DNA from: an uncultured Actinomycetes bacterium
GTDB taxonomy: Bacteria > Actinomycetota > Actinomycetes > Nanopelagicales > Nanopelagicaceae
Reading direction: 5' to 3'
Length of the DNA stretch: 32,076 bases
Assembly: GCA_903858325.1 (NCBI GenBank)
Contig: CAIOIJ010000091.1
Span: 1-32,076, forward strand
Positions within the stretch are counted from its first letter, which is position 1, and each line of letters starts with the position of its first letter. The translations under genes and the position numbers were made by a program. This document shows, in pieces, positions 9,668-20,733 of the stretch. The notes under the pieces are model-generated. The model searched no databases and had not been told where the DNA came from. It saw nothing but the letters and a program-made list of their open reading frames with translations.

Positions 9668-11236
9668 ATGAGCGATCTCCATACAACTGCAGGAAAAATT
9701 GAAGATCTTCGCGCACGCGTAGAAGAGGCTGTGCACGCTGGATCAGCACGAGCTGTAGAAAAGCAGCATGCAAAGGGCAAGATGACTGCGCGCGAACGCA
9801 TTAGCGCACTTGTCGATGCCGATTCATTTACTGAAATTGATGAATTTGCGCGTCATAGATCAACAAAATTTGGAATGGAAAAGAACCGCCCTTACGGTGA
9901 TGGCGTTGTTATTGGTACAGCAACTGTTGATGGTCGACCAATAGCTTTGTATTCACAAGATTTCACAATTATGGGTGGAAGCCTCGGTGAAGTTCATGCC
10001 GAAAAAATAGTAAAGATTGCAGAGTTTGCCCTCAAGAGCGGAATTCCATTGATCGGCATCAACGATTCAGGTGGTGCGCGAATTCAGGAAGGCGTTGCAT
10101 CCCTTGGCGGTTATGGAAAAATTTTCCGTCTCAATACACGTTCTTCTGGCGTGATTCCACAAATTTCATTAGTGCTTGGGCCATGTGCAGGCGGTTCTGC
10201 TTATTCACCTGCTCTCACTGACTTTACCGTCATGGTCAATGAGACTTCGCATATGTTCATTACTGGTCCAGACGTTATCAAGACCGTCACAGGTGAAGAT
10301 GTTGGCATGGAAGAACTCGGTGGCGCACATACTCATAACACTCGTACTGGAAATTCACACTACTTGGCTGAAAGCGAAGAGGATGCAATTGACTACGTCA
10401 AAGCGCTACTTTCGTATTTGCCAAGTAACAATATGGATGGCGTCCCACACCTTCCACCAACTGAAGTTCTAGAAAAGAAAGCTAGCGATATTGCGCTAGA
10501 TACTTTGATTCCAGATAGCACTAATCAGCCATATGACATGAAGGTTTTGATAACTGCACTTCTCGATGAAGGCGAATTCTTAGAAGTTCATGCTCTCTAT
10601 GCGCCAAATATTATTGTTGGCTTTGGTCGCATTGAAGGCGAATCTGTTGGAATCATCGCAAATCAACCACAGCAACTTGCTGGAACGCTTGATATAAATT
10701 CAAGTGAAAAAGCTGCGCGATTTGTCCGCTTCTGCGATGCTTTCAATATTCCGATTTTGACTCTCGTCGACGTTCCAGGTTTCTTGCCGGGTACAGAACA
10801 AGAATGGAATGGAATTATTCGTCGTGGCGCTAAGCTGCTTTACGCTTATGCAGAAGCATCTGTGCCCCTCGTAACGCTCATTACACGCAAAGCTTATGGT
10901 GGTGCCTTTATCGTTATGGGATCAAAATATTTGGGTAGCGATATTAACTTTGCTTGGCCAACTGCAGAAATTGCAGTGATGGGGGCACAAGGTGCAGTAA
11001 ATATTCTTTACCGCGGCGAACTCAATGAAGCTAAAGATCCCGAGCAAAAGCGTGCGCAACTTGTTGAGGAATATAACGAAACTCTTGCAAATCCTTATCT
11101 TGCAGCTGAGCGTGGAATTATCGACACGGTAATCGAACCAAATCAATCACGTGCATACATCACTAAGGCATTTAGAACGCTAAAGACAAAGCGTGACTCA
11201 TTGCCTGCTCGTAAGCATGGAAATATTCCACTCTGA
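9668..11236 (+). CDS. pccB: acyl-CoA (propionyl/acetyl-CoA) carboxylase beta subunit
   Basis: [88 protein letters not shown]. Confidence 0.95.
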   Translation: MSDLHTTAGKIEDLRARVEEAVHAGSARAVEKQHAKGKMTARERISALVDADSFTEIDEFARHRSTKFGMEKNRPYGDGVVIGTATVDGRPIALYSQDFTIMGGSLGEVHAEKIVKIAEFALKSGIPLIGINDSGGARIQEGVASLGGYGKIFRLNTRSSGVIPQISLVLGPCAGGSAYSPALTDFTVMVNETSHMFITGPDVIKTVTGEDVGMEELGGAHTHNTRTGNSHYLAESEEDAIDYVKALLSYLPSNNMDGVPHLPPTEVLEKKASDIALDTLIPDSTNQPYDMKVLITALLDEGEFLEVHALYAPNIIVGFGRIEGESVGIIANQPQQLAGTLDINSSEKAARFVRFCDAFNIPILTLVDVPGFLPGTEQEWNGIIRRGAKLLYAYAEASVPLVTLITRKAYGGAFIVMGSKYLGSDINFAWPTAEIAVMGAQGAVNILYRGELNEAKDPEQKRAQLVEEYNETLANPYLAAERGIIDTVIEPNQSRAYITKAFRTLKTKRDSLPARKHGNIPL

Positions 11237-11418
11237 TGAAAATTACTGTCACTTCTGGAAATCCAACCCCTCAAGAATTAGAGGCAATTGACCAGGCTCT
11301 TATCGCACATACCCCTGAAAAATTGGAGCCAGTGATAAAGCGAAGTGTTTTTGGCTTACCTCAACTTCGCCAACCACTTCCGCATCAAATAACTTTTGGG
11401 GCAAGGAATAATTCCTAA
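11236..11418 (+). CDS. acyl-CoA carboxylase epsilon subunit-like small protein
   Basis: 60 aa; VTSGNPTPQELEAIDQAL resembles actinobacterial AccE/PccE; located between the beta subunit and Maf with start/stop overlap. Confidence 0.72.
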   Translation: MKITVTSGNPTPQELEAIDQALIAHTPEKLEPVIKRSVFGLPQLRQPLPHQITFGARNNS

Positions 11419-12021
11419 ATGCCAACAGTTGTACTTGCTTCTCAATCAACAAGCAGACGTCGTTTATTGGAATCTGCAGGATTGAAACCAAAAATAATGG
11501 TGAGCCATGTTGATGAAGAGACTCCGTTTTTTAACTCACTCTCCCCTGCAGATATGGTGATCGCACTTGCAATTACTAAAGCTCACACAATTCGCGATCA
11601 AATTGATTTTCCCGCAATCATTATTGGCTGTGATTCCACTTTCGAATTTGAAGGAGTTTCACTTGGTAAGCCGGTCGAACCTGCAATCGCAAAAGAGCGA
11701 GCTTCTCGAGTACGAGGGAACTCAGGTTTTTTACATACTGGACACTGCATTATTGATACCTCGAAGAATCTAGAAATTTCAGATCGAGTTACAACAAAGG
11801 TAACTTTCTCAGATATGACTGATGAAGAGATTGATGACTATGTAGCATCAGGTGAACCACTTCATGTTGCAGGTGGATTTACTCTTGACGGATTTAGTTC
11901 TCCATTTATCCCATCTATTGAAGGCGATTACACGAATGTCGTAGGAATTTCTATGCCATTCTTGCGCAAGGCAATGAACCAACTCGGCTATTCGTGGCCA
12001 GAAGTAAAGGAAATGGTATGA
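11419..12021 (+). CDS. maf: Maf-family nucleotide pyrophosphatase
   Basis: [59 protein letters not shown]. Confidence 0.92.
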   Translation: MPTVVLASQSTSRRRLLESAGLKPKIMVSHVDEETPFFNSLSPADMVIALAITKAHTIRDQIDFPAIIIGCDSTFEFEGVSLGKPVEPAIAKERASRVRGNSGFLHTGHCIIDTSKNLEISDRVTTKVTFSDMTDEEIDDYVASGEPLHVAGGFTLDGFSSPFIPSIEGDYTNVVGISMPFLRKAMNQLGYSWPEVKEMV

Positions 12022-13736
12022 AACGCGTACTTATTGCTAACCGAGGCGAAATTGCTCTGCGCGTTATACGTGCATGTAAAGACCATGGACTCGAGAGCGT
12101 CGCTGTCTATTCGCAAGAAGACCGTAATTCATTGCATGCACAAAGTGCCGACTTCGCTTTCTCACTCGATGGCATCACTGCTACGCAGACATATTTGAAT
12201 ATTGAAAAATTGATTGAGGTTGCTAAAAAATCTGGCGCTGACTCCGTGCACCCTGGTTATGGTTTTCTCTCTGAGAATGCCAATTTCGCGCAAGCAGTTG
12301 TTGATGCTGGATTGATTTGGATCGGTCCTCCTCCTGCTGCAATTCGCGCACTCGGCGATAAAGTCTCTGCGCGCAAAATTGCAGCTAAGGCTGGCGCGCC
12401 ACTTGTTGCAGGAACTAAAGATCCAGTCGAAGGACATGAAGAAGTAACCGCTTTTGCTAAGGAATATGGTTTACCTGTAGCAATCAAGGCCGCGCACGGC
12501 GGCGGCGGTCGTGGACTCAAAGTTGCTCGAACAATGGAGGAAATTCCAGAGCTCTTTGCATCAGCTGTCCGTGAAGCAATCTCTGGTTTCGGTCGTGGCG
12601 AATGTTTCGTTGAGCGCTATTTGGATAAGCCACGACATGTTGAGACACAAGTCTTAGTTGATAAACACGGTCATGCAGTTGTGATCAGCACGCGCGATTG
12701 TTCACTGCAGCGTCGCCACCAGAAATTAGTAGAAGAAGCTCCAGCTCCATTTCTCACCGATGCCCAAAATGAAGAGTTATACCGCTCAAGTAAAGCGATT
12801 ATGAAAGAGGCTGGGTACATAGGAGCCGGTACCTGCGAATTTCTTATTGGCTTAGATGGAACTATTTCATTCCTTGAAGTCAATACTCGTTTACAAGTAG
12901 AACACCCTGTGAGTGAAGAAGTAACAGGAATCGATTTAGTTCGCCAGCAATTTAGAATTGCAATGGGCGAATCACTCGGTTTCGACGATCCAGTTATTCG
13001 TGGTCACTCACTTGAATTTCGCATCAATGGTGAAGATCCAGGACGCTCATTCTTGCCTGCGCCAGGACGCATTACTCAGTGGGAGATTCCAACTGGCCCA
13101 GGCGTGCGCGTAGATGCAGGTTTTAGAAATGGCGACACCATCGGCGGAAACTTTGATTCACTTCTTGCCAAACTTATTGTTACAGGCGCTACTCGTGAGG
13201 AAGCAATTCAACGTGCTCGTCGCGCATTAGCTGAATTCAAAGTTGATGGCCTTGCTACAGCCCTTACATTTCATCGCGCCATCCTTGAAGATAGTGCTTT
13301 CACCGAAAAATTTAGCGTCTATACAAGTTATATCGAAAATGAATTCGTAAACGAAATTCCCGCTTTCGTTAGCATCGAACCAGCCCTTCAAACACATATG
13401 GCGCCACAGCAATTAGTTGCTGAAGTCAATGGGAAACGTTTTGATGTCTTGGTTCATGCGCCAGCACCTGTAGTAAAACGCCACAGAGCAAAGAAATCAT
13501 TATCCGGCGGCGCAGGCGGAAATTCACTCAAGAGCCCGATGCAAGGAACTGTTGTAAAGATTGCAGTTGAAGTTGGTCAAAGCGTAAAGACTGGAGATCT
13601 TGTCATCGTCTTGGAAGCAATGAAGATGGAGCAACCTCTTATTGCGCATAAAGATGGCATCATCACCGAACTCACAGCGGCGATTGGCGACACTGTTGCC
13701 AGCGGTACCGCGCTCTGTGACATTATTGATGCATGA
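12018..13736 (+). CDS. accA: acetyl/propionyl-CoA carboxylase alpha subunit (biotin carboxylase + BCCP)
   Basis: [49 protein letters not shown]-terminal biotin motif [14 protein letters not shown] at 12018 overlaps the maf stop (ATGA). Confidence 0.95.
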   Translation: MKRVLIANRGEIALRVIRACKDHGLESVAVYSQEDRNSLHAQSADFAFSLDGITATQTYLNIEKLIEVAKKSGADSVHPGYGFLSENANFAQAVVDAGLIWIGPPPAAIRALGDKVSARKIAAKAGAPLVAGTKDPVEGHEEVTAFAKEYGLPVAIKAAHGGGGRGLKVARTMEEIPELFASAVREAISGFGRGECFVERYLDKPRHVETQVLVDKHGHAVVISTRDCSLQRRHQKLVEEAPAPFLTDAQNEELYRSSKAIMKEAGYIGAGTCEFLIGLDGTISFLEVNTRLQVEHPVSEEVTGIDLVRQQFRIAMGESLGFDDPVIRGHSLEFRINGEDPGRSFLPAPGRITQWEIPTGPGVRVDAGFRNGDTIGGNFDSLLAKLIVTGATREEAIQRARRALAEFKVDGLATALTFHRAILEDSAFTEKFSVYTSYIENEFVNEIPAFVSIEPALQTHMAPQQLVAEVNGKRFDVLVHAPAPVVKRHRAKKSLSGGAGGNSLKSPMQGTVVKIAVEVGQSVKTGDLVIVLEAMKMEQPLIAHKDGIITELTAAIGDTVASGTALCDIIDA

Positions 13737-14563
13737 GTAATACAGAGCTTCTATACAAAGACCCACTCGCTGCCGCTCAAGTAGCTGCTGACGAAATCGC
13801 TCAACGCACTGGAATCGCATCCCATGACATTGCCCTTGTCATGGGCTCAGGTTGGGTCACTGCAGTAGATGCACTCGGAACACCTGTGTATGAATGTGAT
13901 GCAGATGAGATTACGGGTTTCTTACCTCCAGCTGTTGAAGGTCATTCTGGAAAAGTTCGCTCATATGAAATCAACGATGGATCAAAGAAAATTCGTGCAC
14001 TCGTCTTTCTTGGCCGCACCCATCTTTACGAAGGAAAAGGAATTGAACCTGTAGTTCATAGTGTTCGTACCGCCGTAAAAGCTGGTTGCAAAATTGTCAT
14101 TCTCACAAATGCTTGCGGTGGAATCAATAAGGAATATCGCGTTGGGCAACCAGTATTAATTCGCGACCATATTTCTCTGACTGCCACTTCTCCGCTCATT
14201 GGCGCACATTTTGTAGATCTCACAGATCTATATAGCAAGCGAATTCGCGCAATCGTGAAGAGCGAAGATGCATCGCTGAAAGAAGGCGTCTATGTTCATT
14301 GGCGCGGACCAACATATGAAACTCCCGCTGAAATTTTGATGATGCGCACAATCGGTGCAGATCTTGTTGGAATGTCCACAGTTCCCGAAGCTATTGCAGC
14401 ACATGCCCTTGGTGCAGAAGTACTTGGTATTTCATTAGTTACAAATGCAGCCGCTGGAGTCACTGGCGAAAAGCTCAATCATGAAGAGGTTATTGCCGCA
14501 GGAAAAGCTGCTGCCGATTCGATGGGTGCGCTTCTCAAAGGGGTTATTCCGAAGTTACTCTAA
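13733..14563 (+). CDS. punA: purine nucleoside phosphorylase
   Basis: [89 protein letters not shown]. Confidence 0.95.
   Translation: MSNTELLYKDPLAAAQVAADEIAQRTGIASHDIALVMGSGWVTAVDALGTPVYECDADEITGFLPPAVEGHSGKVRSYEINDGSKKIRALVFLGRTHLYEGKGIEPVVHSVRTAVKAGCKIVILTNACGGINKEYRVGQPVLIRDHISLTATSPLIGAHFVDLTDLYSKRIRAIVKSEDASLKEGVYVHWRGPTYETPAEILMMRTIGADLVGMSTVPEAIAAHALGAEVLGISLVTNAAAGVTGEKLNHEEVIAAGKAAADSMGALLKGVIPKLL
14556..14561 (+). promoter_or_regulatory. putative leaderless -10 element TACTCT overlapping the end of PNP
   Basis: TACTCT-aagtct-ATG(14568). Confidence 0.45.
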
Positions 14564-14567
14564 GTCT

Positions 14568-16190
14568 ATGGATCAACTATTTATTGATGAAGTAGAGCAA
14601 TGGATTGGCGATGATCCTGATCCCAAGAGTGCTGCGCAATTACAACTTTGGTTAGATGCACACGATGAAACCAATCTGCGTAAATCTTTTTCAGGTTTTC
14701 TCCAATTTGGTACCGCTGGACTTCGTGGCCCATTAGGACCAGGGCCTTCCTGTATGAATCGCGCAGTTGTTGGTCGTACTGCTGCAGGACTCGTCAACTA
14801 TATGAAAAAACGAGGGCTCACATCAGTCGTAATTGGACGCGATGCGCGCCACGGTTCTGAAGATTTCACTGCTGAAAGTGCGCAAATTTTTGCTGGCGCT
14901 GGCATGAAAGTATTTGTTCTCCCCCGGCCACTACCGACGCCTGTATTGGCATTTGCAACTAAAGAATTGGGATGCGACGTTGGCATCATGGTTACCGCAA
15001 GTCATAATCCAGCGCTCGATAATGGTTACAAAGTTTATTTGGGTGGAAGAGTAGATGGAATAAATTACAACGCCTCTCAAATAGTCAATCCCACCGATGC
15101 ATCTATTGCTCAAGAGATTGCTCACATTGTTTCCCTCAAAACGGTGCCTCGAAGCGATGTGTGGGAAATATTGGATGAAGAAGTAATTGAAAAATACATT
15201 CACAGAACGGCTCGCCTTGCTCGCAATCCTGGCGATCTCAAAATTGTTTATACCGCGATGCATGGCGTGGGTACAGAAACCGTCCAAAGGGTTTTTCATT
15301 CCAGTGGTTTTGCATCTCTCATCCTTGTAGATTCACAAGCCAAACCTGATCCCGATTTTCCAACAGTTGCTTTTCCGAATCCCGAAGAGCCAGGTGCAAT
15401 TGATTTAGCCCTAGAAACTGCGCGAGCCTTTGATGCAGATTTAGTGATTGCAAATGACCCCGATGCAGATCGATGTGCTGCAGCAATCAAAGATTCACAA
15501 GGCCAATGGAGAATGTTGCGTGGCGATGAGCTAGGCGTTATTTTCGGTGAATCTATTGCCCGCACAGTGAGCAATGGAACCTTCGCTAATTCTATAGTTT
15601 CATCATCAGCGCTCAAAAAGATAGCTGAGCACTATTCATTAGAGTTCAAAGAAACGTTGACAGGTTTCAAGTGGCTAGCAAAAATCGAAAATCTAACTTT
15701 TGGATATGAAGAAGCAATTGGTTATTGCGTTGATTCTCCAACCGTCAATGATAAAGATGGAATATCTGCAGCGCTCTATCTTGCGCAAATTGCGAGCAAT
15801 CTTGCGAGTGATGGTCAGACATTGCAAGACTTACTCGATGATGTCTGGAAACGTCATGGATTTCATGCCACAGAACAGATTTCAATCCGTTTTACTGACT
15901 TGAGTAAAATGGAGGTAATACTAAATGACCTGCGGACTAATCCCCCATCAGAAATATCAGGGCTGCGCGTTGAATCAATTGATGATTTATCAAAACCTGT
16001 AAATGAATTACCGCCAACCGATGGGATTCGCATTTGGCTCACTGGTGGCATTCGAGTGATTATTCGCCCGAGCGGCACCGAACCCAAAATGAAATGTTAC
16101 ATAGAGGTTATTGCCGCAGATCAAAATGAAGCGAATTCTAAACTGGAATTACTTCGGGAGCCGCTCAAAGCCCTACTCAGCAGAAATTGA
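14568..16190 (+). CDS. pmmB: phosphomannomutase/phosphoglucomutase (phospho-sugar mutase)
   Basis: [70 protein letters not shown] 14568 preferred over 14445. Confidence 0.93.
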   Translation: MDQLFIDEVEQWIGDDPDPKSAAQLQLWLDAHDETNLRKSFSGFLQFGTAGLRGPLGPGPSCMNRAVVGRTAAGLVNYMKKRGLTSVVIGRDARHGSEDFTAESAQIFAGAGMKVFVLPRPLPTPVLAFATKELGCDVGIMVTASHNPALDNGYKVYLGGRVDGINYNASQIVNPTDASIAQEIAHIVSLKTVPRSDVWEILDEEVIEKYIHRTARLARNPGDLKIVYTAMHGVGTETVQRVFHSSGFASLILVDSQAKPDPDFPTVAFPNPEEPGAIDLALETARAFDADLVIANDPDADRCAAAIKDSQGQWRMLRGDELGVIFGESIARTVSNGTFANSIVSSSALKKIAEHYSLEFKETLTGFKWLAKIENLTFGYEEAIGYCVDSPTVNDKDGISAALYLAQIASNLASDGQTLQDLLDDVWKRHGFHATEQISIRFTDLSKMEVILNDLRTNPPSEISGLRVESIDDLSKPVNELPPTDGIRIWLTGGIRVIIRPSGTEPKMKCYIEVIAADQNEANSKLELLREPLKALLSRN

Positions 16191-17270
16191 TAAGTACGCT
16201 GGTTTTACAACTTCTTCAATAATTGCAAGTCTTTCTTCGAATGGGATAAAGGCACTTTTGAGTGCATTGATGGTCACTCGTTGAAGATCTGTGAAATTCC
16301 AATCGAAGGCATTTACTAGTTCGTTCATTTCATGCGACATAGATGTCTGGCTCATCAAACGATTATCAGTATTGAGCGTAATTCTAAAACGCAATTTTGC
16401 TAACTTTCCGATTGGGTGTTCTTTTATGGTGTGCGCTGCACCTGTTTGTAGATTCGATGTCGGACACAATTCCAATGGAATTCGGCGGTCACGAACATAT
16501 GAAGCCAATCTTCCTAGTTTTGGCGTTGGTCCTGAAAAGTCAATGTCATCAATAATTCTGACACCGTGCCCCAAACGTTCAGCTCCACATTTTTGAATCG
16601 CTTCCCAAATAGATGGAAGTCCATATGCCTCACCCGCATGAATAGTGAAGTGTGCATTTTCGTGGCGTAAATAATTGAAAGTCTCGAGCTGATCACTTGG
16701 TGGAAATCCATCTTCGGGACCGGCAATATCAAAACCAACAACGCCTGCATCGCGATATTTCACGACTAATTCGGCCACTTCTTGCGATAACTTGTTTTGT
16801 CGCATTCCACAAAGGATTGAAGTCACGCGAATCTTGAAACCTTCTGCCTTTGCATCTGCTTCACCTAGTCGATAGCCCTCAAGAGTTGCCTCAACTACAT
16901 CAGACATTGTTAATCCATTATTTGTAAAAAGCTCTGGAGCTCCTCGAACTTCGGCGTAAACAACCCCATCGCGAGCAAGATCGAGTGCGCACTCACGAGC
17001 CACTCTGACGATATCTTCACGGCGCTGCATCACTGCAATAGTGTGAGAAAAGGTTTCTAAGTATCGAACTAATGAACCTGAATCGCATGATTCGCGAAAC
17101 CAGTCACCAAGTTCTTGCGCATTTTGCGTAGGAAGTAATGTGTAACCAATTTCTTGTGCAATATCAATAATTGTTTGCGGGCGAAGACCGCCATCTAAAT
17201 GATCATGAATGAGCGCCTTGGGTAATCTCTTGACCTGGTCAGGGGTGGGACGGTTCTTCAATGACATCAT
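16173..17270 (-). CDS. add: adenosine deaminase
   Basis: [62 protein letters not shown]. Confidence 0.93.
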   Translation of the reverse strand: MMSLKNRPTPDQVKRLPKALIHDHLDGGLRPQTIIDIAQEIGYTLLPTQNAQELGDWFRESCDSGSLVRYLETFSHTIAVMQRREDIVRVARECALDLARDGVVYAEVRGAPELFTNNGLTMSDVVEATLEGYRLGEADAKAEGFKIRVTSILCGMRQNKLSQEVAELVVKYRDAGVVGFDIAGPEDGFPPSDQLETFNYLRHENAHFTIHAGEAYGLPSIWEAIQKCGAERLGHGVRIIDDIDFSGPTPKLGRLASYVRDRRIPLELCPTSNLQTGAAHTIKEHPIGKLAKLRFRITLNTDNRLMSQTSMSHEMNELVNAFDWNFTDLQRVTINALKSAFIPFEERLAIIEEVVKPAYLSISAE

Positions 17271-17371
17271 GCCCCCTACGTGATTACGACTAGTGGCATA
17301 ACCTTACTAAACAGGGAGCGCGTAAGTGAAATATTCAAGATATATATGTAGTAGTTACGCAATATTCACCT

Positions 17372-17377
17372 TAGAAT
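17372..17377 (+). promoter_or_regulatory. putative leaderless -10 element TAGAAT upstream of cdd
   Basis: TAGAAT-caccca-ATG(17384). Confidence 0.55.
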
Positions 17378-17383
17378 CACCCA

Positions 17384-17776
17384 ATGACAATTATTGATTG
17401 GGACTTACTTCATAAGAGTGCGCAGACTGCAATGAAAAGCGCCTACGTGCCATATTCAAAATTTCCGGTTGGAGTTGCAGCACTTGTAGACGATGGCCGA
17501 ATCGTCACAGGATGTAATGTCGAAAATGCTAGTTACGGTCTCAGCCTTTGTGCTGAGTGTGGCTTAGTTTCAAATTTAGCTTTATCTGGTGGAGGACGAC
17601 TCGTTGCAATTGTCTGCGTCGATGCACAAGGAGAATTTCTCTCTCCGTGTGGACGTTGTCGCCAACTTTTATTTGAGCACGGTGGAAATGATTTACAGCA
17701 TATGACACCAGAAGGTGCAAAAAATATGGCATACCTACTGCCATGGGCATTCGGCCCAGATGATTTAGATAAGTAA
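17384..17776 (+). CDS. cdd: cytidine deaminase
   Basis: GCNVENASYGLSLCAECG and LSPCGRCRQLLFEHG zinc-binding motifs. Confidence 0.95.
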   Translation: MTIIDWDLLHKSAQTAMKSAYVPYSKFPVGVAALVDDGRIVTGCNVENASYGLSLCAECGLVSNLALSGGGRLVAIVCVDAQGEFLSPCGRCRQLLFEHGGNDLQHMTPEGAKNMAYLLPWAFGPDDLDK

Positions 17777-17778
17777 CA

Positions 17779-18954
17779 ATGCTTGATTTTAAAGATCCAA
17801 GCTTTATTGCTGACCCCTATCCTGGGTTAGCAAAGCTTCGCGCAGTTGGAAAACCTGTCTGGCACGAAGAGCTTGGACTCTATTTAGCGGCTAAACATCG
17901 TGATGCAAATGATGTTTTGCGCAATAAGTCATTAGGAAGAATTTATCGACCTAGAGTTCCAGAAGATGAATGGTTTGATTTCAACTGGCTACATTCCGAC
18001 TCAATCCTAGATAGTGAGCCGCCAAAACATACACGTCTGCGTTCATTAGTTGCGAAGGCTTTCAATCGCAATCGCATAGATGCACTTGCTCCTCAAATTG
18101 AGATACTGACTTGCGAATTACTCGATCACATTGCCACGAAAAAAGATTTTGATGTTATCGCTGACTATGCAGAACCACTACCTGTAAAGGTAATTGCAGC
18201 GCTCTTGAATTTTCCTGCCGAGGATGAATATCTTTTGCGTCCATGGTCGCAAGCAATAGTAAAAATGTATGAAGTGGATCCTTCACCCGAGAGCCAAAGC
18301 GCTGCCCGAAGAGCCGCCACTGAATTTGCTGCATATGTACAAGATTTGATGATTTCAAGAAAGAAAAATCCCGGAACTGATTTGATTAGTGAACTGGCAA
18401 TTGTCGAAGAAGCGGGCGAAAAACTCAATACGCACGAACTAATTGCTACGTGCATTCTTTTGCTCAATGCAGGACATGAAGCTAGCGTCAATGGTTTCGG
18501 AAATGGCATTGTTGCCGCTTTCAAAGAAGAATCCCAATGGAACTTACTCAAGAGCGACCCATACGCAGTTTCAACAACGGCGATAGAAGAGTTTCTGCGA
18601 TTCGATGCGCCGCTACATTTCTTTGATAGAACTGCTACTGAAGATACGCATATTGGCGGCGTAGAGATCAAAAAAGGTGAAAAAATCGTAAGTCTGCTCG
18701 GTTCAGCTAATCGCGACGAAGAAATATTTGAAAATCCTAATGTTATGAACTTACAACGAGATCCAAATCCGCATATTGGATTTGGCGCTGGGATTCATTT
18801 CTGCCTCGGTGGTCCATTAGCTCGTTTGGAAATGAATATCTCATTGCCTGCTCTATTCGCGCGATTCCCAAATATGACCCTTGTTGGTGAAGCAACGCGT
18901 AGGCCAACTTTTTCATTGCGCGGTTACGAAAAGATTCCGGCCACTATCAATTGA
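17779..18954 (+). CDS. cytochrome P450
   Basis: Heme-ligand loop HIGFGAGIHFCLGGPLARLEM; ExxR in IEEFLRFDAP; I-helix NAGHEASVNGFG. Confidence 0.94.
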   Translation: MLDFKDPSFIADPYPGLAKLRAVGKPVWHEELGLYLAAKHRDANDVLRNKSLGRIYRPRVPEDEWFDFNWLHSDSILDSEPPKHTRLRSLVAKAFNRNRIDALAPQIEILTCELLDHIATKKDFDVIADYAEPLPVKVIAALLNFPAEDEYLLRPWSQAIVKMYEVDPSPESQSAARRAATEFAAYVQDLMISRKKNPGTDLISELAIVEEAGEKLNTHELIATCILLLNAGHEASVNGFGNGIVAAFKEESQWNLLKSDPYAVSTTAIEEFLRFDAPLHFFDRTATEDTHIGGVEIKKGEKIVSLLGSANRDEEIFENPNVMNLQRDPNPHIGFGAGIHFCLGGPLARLEMNISLPALFARFPNMTLVGEATRRPTFSLRGYEKIPATIN

Positions 18955-18964
18955 AAGGAACACT

Positions 18965-19897
18965 ATGAATATTATTCTAGATGTTGATACAGGAGTTGAC
19001 GACGCTTTCGCGCTTCTCTTTGCGGCTCGATCACCTTTAGTAAACCTCATAGGCATCACCTGCGTTGATGGAAATACAAATTTAGATAATGTCGTAGCAA
19101 ATACTTTGACTGTCCTAGATGCCGCTGGAGCAGGGCAGATTCCCGTTGCGCGAGGCGCTACTAGACCCTTGATTGAATTACCAAGTTACGCCGAGTTTGT
19201 ACATGGCTCCGATGGAATGGTTGAGATGCAATCAAAGGATTCAAAGCGCGTAGTGGATCCACGACCAGCAGTTGAATTGATGCGAGATCTCATTGATGCA
19301 AGCACTGCCCCAGTAACGCTTGTGCCAATTGGTCCGCTAACAAATATCGCACTCTTTCTCAGAGCATTTCCTGATGCAGCAAGTAAGTTAGCGCGAATCG
19401 TACTTATGGGTGGTTCGGCATCGGTTGGAAATGCAACTGCTACTGCAGAATTCAATATCTGGCATGACCCAGAAGCTGCGGCAATTGTTTTTTCTAGCGG
19501 GATTCCAATCACGATGTATGGCCTAGATGTCTTCACTGATCTTCAAATGACTAAAGAAGATGCGCGTAATCTCATCGGTAAGGGCGATACAACCTCACTT
19601 TTTGCAGGAACTTTGATCGATAGATTTATTGATCAAATGGGACATGATGTAACTCTTGGTGACTACGGTGCCGTAGCAACTGCGATTGCACCACAACTTG
19701 CCAGAACGAGAAGTTTGCGAGTTGTTGTCGATACAACTTCTGGGCCAAATCGTGGACAAACTGTATGTGATCATAGGTCTTACGCCGATAGTGCTCCAGA
19801 ATCTGCACATACCAATGCGCCAAAAGTTGATGTGGTCCTAGAGATAGATATCAAAGCCATGAAAGATATGTGGCTACAAACAATTACTGAAAACTAA
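18965..19897 (+). CDS. nucleoside hydrolase (IunH/RihA family), copy 1
   Basis: NIILDVDTGVDDAFALLFAARSP; VTLVPIGPLTNIALFL; IVLMGGSASVGNATATAEFNIWHDPEAA. RBS-like aaaggaa precedes ATG 18965; the listed ORF start 18881 is inside the P450. Confidence 0.93.
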   Translation: MNIILDVDTGVDDAFALLFAARSPLVNLIGITCVDGNTNLDNVVANTLTVLDAAGAGQIPVARGATRPLIELPSYAEFVHGSDGMVEMQSKDSKRVVDPRPAVELMRDLIDASTAPVTLVPIGPLTNIALFLRAFPDAASKLARIVLMGGSASVGNATATAEFNIWHDPEAAAIVFSSGIPITMYGLDVFTDLQMTKEDARNLIGKGDTTSLFAGTLIDRFIDQMGHDVTLGDYGAVATAIAPQLARTRSLRVVVDTTSGPNRGQTVCDHRSYADSAPESAHTNAPKVDVVLEIDIKAMKDMWLQTITEN

Positions 19898-20733
19898 ATC
19901 CCTATTGGGTGCCAGACTGTTTTGTACTCCATAAATGCAAGGATTCTTTGAGGTGTATCTGAGGTAGAGAATTTGTGGATTCTCTTGAGATTATCTGCAC
20001 CAGTTACTCGAACTTCTTTTTCTAGCTCTTTAGAAAGTCCAGTTGCATCAATTGCATCGACATCCATATGCGAACCCATCCATGGAGCAAGTTCGCTTGT
20101 AATACCAGTCAAAATATTTACAACTCCACCTGGTAAGTCACTTGTAGCCATAACCTCACTCAGAGTTACTGCGCAAAGTGGAAATTTCTGGCTTGCAACA
20201 ACCACCGCAGTATTTCCACCAGCAATAACTGGCGCGATCGCCTGAACTAATCCCAGAAGTGCACTCTTATGTGCCGGAAAGATTCCGACAACTCCAACTG
20301 ATTCTGGAACCGTGAAATTATAGAAAGGACCAGAAATTGGATTAGTTGATCCCGCAACAGTTGAAATCTTGTCACACCAGCCCGAATACCATACCCATGC
20401 ATCAATGGCTTGTTCTACTTGCTTCTTTGCTGCAACTTTGGATACACCCTCTAGCAATGCAATCTCTTCAACAAATTCTTCACTACGCGCTTCCATCATT
20501 TCAGCGATGCGATAAAGAATTTGTGAACGATTGAATGCAGTTGCGCCGTTCCAGCCACCAAGTGCGCCTCTAGCTGCAGTTACAGCATCACGTAAATCTT
20601 TGCGAGATGCTTGTGCAGGATTAGCTATGAAATTCGATTTCGCATCTTTGATTTCGTAAGTGCGTCCTGATTCACTTCGAGGGAATGCTCCCCCAATATA
20701 GAGCTTGTATGTTTTGCGAATATCAATTCTCAT
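19894..20733 (-). CDS. half-length aldehyde dehydrogenase family protein (lacks catalytic region)
   Basis: YIGGAFPRSESGRTYEI; ESVGVVGIFPAHKSALLGLVQAIAPVIAGGNTAVVVAS; PGGVVNILTG. ALDH-like but only about 280 aa. Start MRIDIRKTYK at 20733. Confidence 0.8.
   Translation of the reverse strand: MRIDIRKTYKLYIGGAFPRSESGRTYEIKDAKSNFIANPAQASRKDLRDAVTAARGALGGWNGATAFNRSQILYRIAEMMEARSEEFVEEIALLEGVSKVAAKKQVEQAIDAWVWYSGWCDKISTVAGSTNPISGPFYNFTVPESVGVVGIFPAHKSALLGLVQAIAPVIAGGNTAVVVASQKFPLCAVTLSEVMATSDLPGGVVNILTGITSELAPWMGSHMDVDAIDATGLSKELEKEVRVTGADNLKRIHKFSTSDTPQRILAFMEYKTVWHPIGI

Noticed and set aside
17271-17383. Leaderless -10 element for adenosine deaminase
   Set aside because: No TANNNT hexamer at the expected distance before the ATG on the minus strand; not claimed.
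19894-20733. Half-length ALDH as a frameshifted pseudogene
   Set aside because: Its stop abuts the convergent iunH1 gene and no remaining ALDH C-terminal sequence is visible downstream in any frame. Treated as a genuine short protein, though decay cannot be excluded.
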